The translations under genes were made by a program, and so were the position numbers. The notes beneath the pieces are model-generated. The model was not told the origin of the DNA. It searched no databases and was given only the letters and a program-made list of their open reading frames with translations. 64,000 nt of DNA from Mycobacterium sp. E1214 (GTDB lineage: Bacteria > Actinomycetota > Actinomycetes > Mycobacteriales > Mycobacteriaceae): assembly GCF_001666755.1 (NCBI RefSeq), contig NZ_LZJC01000158.1, positions 16,200 through 80,199 on the forward strand. Reading direction: 5' to 3'. Positions 60,040 through 64,000 of the stretch are shown in pieces (position 1 is the first letter of the stretch; every line of letters starts with the position of its first letter).

Positions 60040-60313
60040 GGATGGTGTGGTGTGCGCCGCGGCGGTTAATTTCTTGTTGGATGGTGTTGGCTTCGCGTTG
60101 CGCTCGGTGCATTTCGACTGCCAGGCGTTCGTCTTCGGTGAGGTTGATGCCGAAGAGGACGTTGCGGAGTGCTTGTTCTACGGCGGTGCTTACTGCTTGG
60201 GCGACGGTGGCGGCGAATTCGTCGTCGAGGCGTGGGTGGACGTCGAGGAAGATGCCGCGGGGCTTGCCGTCGCCGCTGCTTGGGGTGGCTGCGCCGGTGA
60301 TGGTGTCGGTCAT
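60008..60313 (-). CDS. hypothetical phage protein
   Basis: 101 residues. A disordered N terminus (TGAATPSSGDGKPRG) precedes a helical body, with LDDEFAATVAQAVSTAVEQA and ERLAVEMHRAQREANTIQQEIN, likely a coiled coil. No family recognised. Start overlaps the preceding stop by one base (TGATG). Confidence 0.65.
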   Translation of the reverse strand: MTDTITGAATPSSGDGKPRGIFLDVHPRLDDEFAATVAQAVSTAVEQALRNVLFGINLTEDERLAVEMHRAQREANTIQQEINRRGAHHTIRESLHARDAG

Positions 60314-60582
60314 CAGTTTTCCTTGGCCGGGGCTTCGAGTGCTGGTGCGATGACGTCGATGTCGATGGTCAGCTTGAAGGGGCTGCGCTTGGTGATCGTG
60401 CAGTGGACCGGGAGTCGTTCGTCTTTGTTCAACTGACGCATGAGCAGTTCGATGAACCCGATTGCCTGCGACGGCGTGAGTTTCCGCATCGTCGCACTGG
60501 TCTTCGGAAATATCTGCGACAGCACCGGTGGCAATGGCGGGATTGGTGGCTTGCCGCGCGGACCGAACTTCGGTTGGTTCAC
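60313..60582 (-). CDS. hypothetical phage protein
   Basis: 89 residues from GTG 60582, whose GTGA overlaps the preceding stop. Pro/Lys-rich N terminus, then a helix around LTPSQAIGFIELLMRQLNKD, and a beta strand pair (LPVHCTITKRSPFKLTIDIDVI). A compact alpha/beta protein of unknown role in the early-to-late transition region. Confidence 0.65.
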   Translation of the reverse strand: MNQPKFGPRGKPPIPPLPPVLSQIFPKTSATMRKLTPSQAIGFIELLMRQLNKDERLPVHCTITKRSPFKLTIDIDVIAPALEAPAKEN

Positions 60583-60737
60583 TTGTTCCCCTGAATCCGG
60601 TGGAGTGCCCGCTGTGCTCGGTCGGCGGCTTGTTGTGCTCGGTGTGCGGCTTTTTCGGCGCGTTCGGCTTCGTACCAGCTACCGATGGCGGCGATGCCAG
60701 CGACGGCGAGCAGGATCCATTGGATGGCGATGCTCAC
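60579..60737 (-). CDS. small membrane-anchored helical protein
   Basis: 52 residues from GTG 60737. One membrane helix (IQWILLAVAGIAAIGSWY) then an Ala/Arg/Glu-rich amphipathic helix (EAERAEKAAHRAQQAADRAQ). Overlapping both neighbours (GTGA at each end) and continuous codon pattern support translation. No family recognised. Confidence 0.6.
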   Translation of the reverse strand: MSIAIQWILLAVAGIAAIGSWYEAERAEKAAHRAQQAADRAQRALHRIQGNK

Positions 60738-61114
60738 CGGTGCGGGCAGTCGGGGTCGAGTTGGGTGAGCATTCGGACGGCCTGGGCGCTCAGGTGGGCT
60801 TCGAGGTTGTCATCGACTGCGATGTTGACTAGCTGTGCTGCGCAGTGGGCGCAGAACGCTTTGGCGACTTTGCGGCCGGTCTGCTCGGCGGGTTTCGGGT
60901 CGGCCACGTGGGTGATGCGGTAGCCGTCGCTCTCGAGTAGGTGGATGATCGCCTTGCCGACCTGCTCGCCGCGCTTGGCCATCTTCGCTTTGACGTCGTC
61001 GGTTTGGCCGAGGTTGAACTGGCTGTGGTGCATGAAGCGGATGCGCTTGCCGTCCGGTGTGGGAAGGTCACCGAGGTTGTTGCCGATGAGCTTGGCGGCG
61101 TCGTCGCGGGGCAT
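60734..61114 (-). CDS. hypothetical phage protein with Cys-pair
   Basis: 126 residues from ATG 61114, which shares a base with the preceding TGA. Globular, with RDDAAKLIGNNLGDLPTPDG and AIIHLLESDGYRITHVADP, then KAFCAHCAAQL, which together with the terminal CPH might bind a metal. No known family. Confidence 0.65.
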   Translation of the reverse strand: MPRDDAAKLIGNNLGDLPTPDGKRIRFMHHSQFNLGQTDDVKAKMAKRGEQVGKAIIHLLESDGYRITHVADPKPAEQTGRKVAKAFCAHCAAQLVNIAVDDNLEAHLSAQAVRMLTQLDPDCPHR

Positions 61115-61344
61115 CAGTCGCCTTCCCAAACGTGGTCTCGGGTCTGTGAATAACGCTGATAGGTGTTGTCGTTGAGCTGCTGGAGGAAGCTGGCTCCGAA
61201 TTGCTTGGCGATGCTCGCGGGGATGAACGGGCCGCAGGGCATAGACCTGAGGTGGGCCAGGAACTCGTCGGGATCGGCGTCTGGATGGACGGTGATCAGG
61301 CCGCCGCGGGAGTAGGGCGTTGGATCTTGGTCTCGAGCAACCAA
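61114..61344 (-). CDS. hypothetical phage protein
   Basis: 76 residues. HPDADPDEFLAHLRSMPCG and the later SIAKQFGASFLQQLNDNTYQ form a likely helical hairpin. Starts 49 nt inside the preceding gene and couples by TGATG to the next. Function not recognised. Confidence 0.6.
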   Translation of the reverse strand: MVARDQDPTPYSRGGLITVHPDADPDEFLAHLRSMPCGPFIPASIAKQFGASFLQQLNDNTYQRYSQTRDHVWEGD

Positions 61345-61475
61345 TTTAGCCTCGCTTCCGCGACTAGTACCGCTTCGGTGTCGTTCTCAGTGCGGGCTCG
61401 GCGTAGGCGAGCGAGTGTGGCGTTGAGGTCGTTGACGAGTGTCGCAGGGAAGCGTGGTGGTGTCACAGTGGTCAT
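61296..61475 (-). CDS. small helical phage protein
   Basis: 59 residues from ATG 61475 (the longer frame has an implausible Arg/Cys-rich start). Helical core with NDLNATLARLRRARTENDTE then AVLVAEARLNWLLETK. Overlaps the next gene by 49 nt, which is unusual for this otherwise 1-4-nt overlapping operon. Function unknown. Confidence 0.5.
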   Translation of the reverse strand: MTTVTPPRFPATLVNDLNATLARLRRARTENDTEAVLVAEARLNWLLETKIQRPTPAAA

Positions 61476-61631
61476 TCCGACCCCGATCCGCACGGCACTT
61501 GATACGACAAGCCGCCGGACCCGATGGGTGCTACGGCGGCTGGTTTTGGATCTTGGGCATAGTTGTGCTGCCCACTTCAGGGTGCAAGTGTCGGACAGCT
61601 TTGTCACGTACTTACATCACGAATTGAATAT

Positions 61632-61871
61632 CTAGAGAACATCTTTGAGCAATTCGGAGACTGTGAGGCCGAAGATTTCAGCGTATCGGTGCAGTACGAC
61701 AAGCGTCGGCATGTGACGCCCGGTCTCCCACGAGCTGACGCCGGTTTGGGTGGTGTCGAGCCGTTTGGCCATGGCGTGCTGGTTTAGCCCGGCGTCTTTG
61801 CGTAGACGGCGCAGTGTCGCGCCGAGCCGCGGTAATGCGGCTGGTGGAAGGGTGAATCGAACATTGGGCAT
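61632..61871 (-). CDS. Cro/CI-type helix-turn-helix regulator
   Basis: 79 residues, almost all one HTH_3 domain: LGATLRRLRKDAGLNQHAMA then TTQTGVSSWETGRHMPTLVV and LHRYAEIFGLTVSELL. It lacks a C-terminal oligomerisation or protease domain, so Cro-like or a small regulator rather than a full CI. A 156-bp gap downstream separates it from the next gene and may contain a promoter it controls. Overlaps its upstream gene by one base. Confidence 0.88.
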   Translation of the reverse strand: MPNVRFTLPPAALPRLGATLRRLRKDAGLNQHAMAKRLDTTQTGVSSWETGRHMPTLVVLHRYAEIFGLTVSELLKDVL

Positions 61872-62776
61872 CAGGCACTCCTCGCTGCGGCGCCGGTCTT
61901 GGACTTTTGTGGCTTGGCTTCACGGAGGCGCCGCACGTCACCCAACCTGTAGGCGGGCTTGTCGGTGGAGGCCAGCCGAACGAACACGAAGGTGCCATCC
62001 GATCGCCGGTAGCCGGTGGCTTGCAGCTTGCCTGTGGCGATCCACGAGCGGAACGTTCTGGTGGGGATGCGCTCGCCGAACATCGGCAGCACGAGGTTCA
62101 TCATTTCGGACCAGGTGAAGGCCCACGAGTCGAGGTCTGCCCGCAGTTGCGCCATCAGGGCGTCGATTCCGTGGGTCGCTTTGCAGGTGGGGCAGGTGAC
62201 TTCGGTGGCGTCACGGCTGGCGAGCAGCGCTGTGCCGCAACGCCGGCCGTGGGTGTGCATGGTGTCGTGGTCATCGAGGACGCTGGGGCACGGTCCACAG
62301 AAGCGGCGGCCTGCTGGCCGGTCGACGAGCTTCTCGATGTCTTTGATAATCTCCGCGATCTCACGGAAGGCGACGCCGGCGCCTTCGTCGGCGGCGAGGG
62401 CGGTGACGTGCTCGGCGAGCCAGAGCGCGATCCCGGATGTGGTTTGCACTGAAGGGATGTCGAGCTTGTGGGTCTTGCAGATGTCTTTGGTCCACTCGGT
62501 GAGGACGCTGCGGACGTAGTCGAGCAGCTCGCTGCAGCGCGGGTCGAGGCGCATGGCGCTGACTTCGTTTCTGTTGCGCCGCGCGATTTCACCGAGCCGG
62601 GTGAGGCCGAGTGCGGCTTCCGCCAAATGCTCGAGCCATCCGGCTGCGTGCTGGCCGTTGGCGGTGACCGGGCCGTGGGCCAGCGAGACGAGCATGTCAC
62701 GCAGGTCGTTGGTGCATCGTCCGCACAGGTTGGCGTGAGATCTGGCGTGGCATTTTTGACATTGCACGCGGGTCAT
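61871..62776 (-). CDS. zinc-ribbon phage DNA-binding protein, hypothetical
   Basis: 301 residues from ATG 62776. The N terminus has CQKCHARSHANLCGRC, and the middle has FCGPCPSVL with a later VTCPTCKATHG, so two zinc-binding sites are likely. The C-terminal part (ALMAQLRADLDSWAFTWSEM, ERIPTRTFRSWIATGKL) resembles helix-turn-helix 'plasmid/phage replisome organiser' style modules. A DNA-related early function is likely, but the family is not identified. Coupled by ATGA/TGATG to both neighbours. Confidence 0.72.
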   Translation of the reverse strand: MTRVQCQKCHARSHANLCGRCTNDLRDMLVSLAHGPVTANGQHAAGWLEHLAEAALGLTRLGEIARRNRNEVSAMRLDPRCSELLDYVRSVLTEWTKDICKTHKLDIPSVQTTSGIALWLAEHVTALAADEGAGVAFREIAEIIKDIEKLVDRPAGRRFCGPCPSVLDDHDTMHTHGRRCGTALLASRDATEVTCPTCKATHGIDALMAQLRADLDSWAFTWSEMMNLVLPMFGERIPTRTFRSWIATGKLQATGYRRSDGTFVFVRLASTDKPAYRLGDVRRLREAKPQKSKTGAAARSA

Positions 62777-62931
62777 TGGTCCTCCCAGGTTGTGCCGCAG
62801 CAGCACTGGTGGTCGTCGTTTCTCGGGTCGGTGAGGTGGGTGTCGGTTTTGATGCAGAGGTGGGTGCCGCGCTGGGTGTGGTGCTCAGTGCGGCATTCGC
62901 GGCGCGGGTCGTCAGACCAGCGGATCCTCAC
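62773..62931 (-). CDS. small Cys/His-rich phage protein
   Basis: 52 residues from GTG 62931, overlapping the whiB stop (GTGA) and ending in an ATGA overlap. Contains RECRTEHHTQRGTHLC and a terminal HQCCCGTTWED. The Cys/His arrangement suggests a zinc-binding mini-protein. Short but strongly supported by its tight junctions. Confidence 0.6.
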   Translation of the reverse strand: MRIRWSDDPRRECRTEHHTQRGTHLCIKTDTHLTDPRNDDHQCCCGTTWEDQ

Positions 62932-63179
62932 GCGCGCCTCCGGGTTTTCAGGCGCTTACGCTCGTCTTGGGAGTGGCCGCCCCAGATGCCATACAGCTCG
63001 CCGTTGGTGAGCGCCCAGTCGAGGCAGTCTTGTTTGACGGGGCAGCCGCGGCAGATGCGTTTGGCAGCACGATGGGTGGTGTGCTGACCGGTTTCGGGGA
63101 AGAACACCTCGGGGTCGATTTGCGCGCAGATGGCGTCATCGACCCATGAGGGCATCTTGACTTTCAAAGCGGTGGTCAT
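62928..63179 (-). CDS. whiB: WhiB-family iron-sulfur regulator, phage-encoded
   Basis: 83 residues from ATG 63179. The four cluster-binding cysteines are Cys18, Cys43, Cys46 and Cys52 (AICAQ, RICRGCPVKQDC), followed by the WhiB signature GIWGG (64-68) and a basic C terminus (RKRLKTRRRA) for DNA contact. Phage WhiB proteins such as that of TM4 interfere with host WhiB2 and block superinfection; a similar role is possible. The ATG overlaps the preceding stop (ATGA). Confidence 0.93.
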   Translation of the reverse strand: MTTALKVKMPSWVDDAICAQIDPEVFFPETGQHTTHRAAKRICRGCPVKQDCLDWALTNGELYGIWGGHSQDERKRLKTRRRA

Positions 63180-63430
63180 CGGGTGCATCGGACGGCCAGC
63201 TTCCGCACGGCGATTGCGAGTGCACCGGCGAGGTACTCGATTTGACGCTCGGTGCCGTCGCTAATGAGGTGCTCGACCCCGAACGCGAGTGCCATCAGCG
63301 AGGTTTCGTTGTCACCGACCTGGGTGACGCGTTCGCGTTGGAACTCGACCAGTTCTGCGGCTTGCTGGAGGGCTTCGTCGGTCCACTGGCTGTTGGGTGC
63401 CGGTGGCCGTAACTGGACGATGGTGGTCAT
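63176..63430 (-). CDS. hypothetical phage protein
   Basis: 84 residues, helical: WTDEALQQAAELVEFQRERV, TSLMALAFGVEHLISDGTER and YLAGALAIAVRKLAV. Start ATG 63430 overlaps the rusA stop by 4 nt. No family recognised. Confidence 0.65.
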   Translation of the reverse strand: MTTIVQLRPPAPNSQWTDEALQQAAELVEFQRERVTQVGDNETSLMALAFGVEHLISDGTERQIEYLAGALAIAVRKLAVRCTR

Positions 63431-63891
63431 AGCAGGGTCAGCTCCTTGGTGGTGTCGGGCAGGCTGCGCTGGCTGCCAGCGGTAATCTCGGCGACGGTGA
63501 TTTCCGCGCCGGGTGTCTCCCCCAGCTCGGCGAGCCGTTTGGTGACGCGCAGATCCACTACTTGGCTGTCGTCGCTGTAAATCACGCGGCTGAGGGCGTC
63601 GAGACAAGCGCGCGTGAGTTTGTCGATGTCGGGGCGTTTGATCGCTGGTGGTGTGGATCGCTTCGGTGCGCTGGCTGGCCGCGGCATGACGAACGCGATC
63701 TTGATGCGCACTGGGACGCCGGTGAGGATGCTGCGGTTCTGGCGGACCATCTCGTTGTGCGCGGCTAGGGCGACGCGTTCGCGCCACGGGCCGACCTCTT
63801 TCGAGGACTCGATCATCACGCCGTGACCGACGTGACGTTTCGATCCCTGCGGGGCTGGTTTTCCTGGCACGGAGAAGGTGATGGTGGGCAC
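63427..63891 (-). CDS. RusA-like Holliday junction resolvase
   Basis: 154 residues from GTG 63891. N-terminal TFSVPGKPAPQGSKRH is typical of RusA-like proteins; the acidic catalytic set is Asp88 and Asp90 in RPDIDKLTRACLDAL and Asp107 in IYSDDSQVVDL. Resolves recombination or replication junctions to linear DNA suitable for packaging. A strong hairpin sits just upstream. Intact and of normal size. Confidence 0.92.
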   Translation of the reverse strand: MPTITFSVPGKPAPQGSKRHVGHGVMIESSKEVGPWRERVALAAHNEMVRQNRSILTGVPVRIKIAFVMPRPASAPKRSTPPAIKRPDIDKLTRACLDALSRVIYSDDSQVVDLRVTKRLAELGETPGAEITVAEITAGSQRSLPDTTKELTLL

Positions 63892-63910
63892 GACCCAATC
63901 CCCGTGCCCG

Positions 63911-63946
63911 CCCCGTGCCCCCGTACCTATACGGGGGGGCACGGGG
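63911..63946 (-). promoter_or_regulatory. strong hairpin upstream of rusA
   Basis: CCCCGTGCCCCCGTA (63911-63925) pairs with TACGGGGGGGCACGGGG (63930-63946), about 15 bp with a short bulge and a 4-nt CCTA loop, 20 bp upstream of the rusA start. It may act on the leftward transcript as an attenuator or mark the end of the upstream early operon; there is no U-run. Confidence 0.5.
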
Positions 63947-64000
63947 GCACGGTCACGTGAACTGGGGTTTTGGGCGGGAAACGGGGCGTGCCCCTGGGGC

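Larger units (their letters stand above)
31502..64000. mobile_element. integrated siphovirus-like mycobacterial prophage (right end outside window)
   Basis: Starts at a truncated tRNA 3' end (31502-31524) and then carries, on the minus strand, a complete syntenic head-tail cassette: HNH, terminases, portal, protease, HK97-type capsid, connectors, major tail, frameshifted chaperones, tape measure, tip proteins. A short plus-strand cassette lies next to the junction. The integrase, immunity repressor, replication genes and right attachment site are not in view. All key structural frames are intact except a 49-nt interruption in one minor tail protein. Confidence 0.93.

Noticed and set aside
1..64000. 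CRISPR array or IS element
   Set aside because: No regularly spaced short repeats and no transposase-like protein with terminal inverted repeats were seen.

Overview
The window is high-GC chromosomal DNA from a Mycobacterium (sensu lato). MmpL/MmpS pairs, PapA-type acyltransferases, a DUF732 protein and a WhiB protein all point there, but the species cannot be fixed from the sequence alone. It has two parts: about 31.5 kb of host accessory metabolism (1-31501), and about 32.5 kb of an integrated siphovirus-like prophage (31502-64000) that runs off the right edge.

Host part, left to right. (1) The C-terminal part of an MmpL transporter converges on an NAD-malic enzyme (mez), followed by a zf-UBP protein. 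(2) A tightly overlapping plus-strand operon at 3589-9249 encodes a PapA-type acyltransferase, a fused double ABC-2 permease, a second PapA/condensation-like acyltransferase and a polytopic membrane protein. It looks like a cell-envelope acyl-lipid assembly and export module, but no ATPase gene is present. (3) A minus-strand operon at 9716-16296 encodes an alpha/beta hydrolase, a benzoylformate-decarboxylase-like ThDP enzyme, a GlcD-GlcE-like flavin oxidase, an HSL-type esterase and a P450. It is divergent from a PucR-type regulator, with a perfect inverted repeat between them. A 2-hydroxy-acid (mandelate-like) route is a reasonable hypothesis. (4) A membrane GGDEF-EAL protein converges on a tetR-mmpL-mmpS unit. 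(5) A biotin-independent malonate decarboxylase operon, mdcA-B-C-DE-G-H, follows, with the beta and gamma subunits fused in one polypeptide and no transporter gene in view.

Prophage part. A truncated tRNA 3' end at 31502-31524, whose acceptor strand fits tRNA-Ala, marks the left attachment junction. Just inside it a three-gene plus-strand cassette (45 aa, DUF732 protein, 44 aa) ends at a strong terminator. It opposes all the lytic genes and resembles a lysogeny-expressed cassette. Everything else is on the minus strand. Read from the right edge, the order is RusA, WhiB, small zinc proteins, a Cro/CI-type regulator, small unknown genes, HNH, small and large terminase, portal, protease, capsid, head-tail connectors, major tail protein, tail assembly chaperones with a +1-type shift, a 1702-aa tape measure with an embedded transglycosylase-like domain, Dit/Gp37-like/tip proteins, and a cluster of small membrane proteins that may be the lysis module. 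No integrase, immunity repressor, LysA or LysB is visible; these presumably lie to the right, or are missing.

The most unusual signal is at 40362-40418. A Gp37-like minor tail protein is split by a 49-nt segment that contains the stop codon and a roughly 19-bp hairpin and lies between two AAG codons. Removing it joins the two halves in frame. This is the architecture of T4 gene 60-type translational bypassing, or of a small hairpin insertion that broke the gene.
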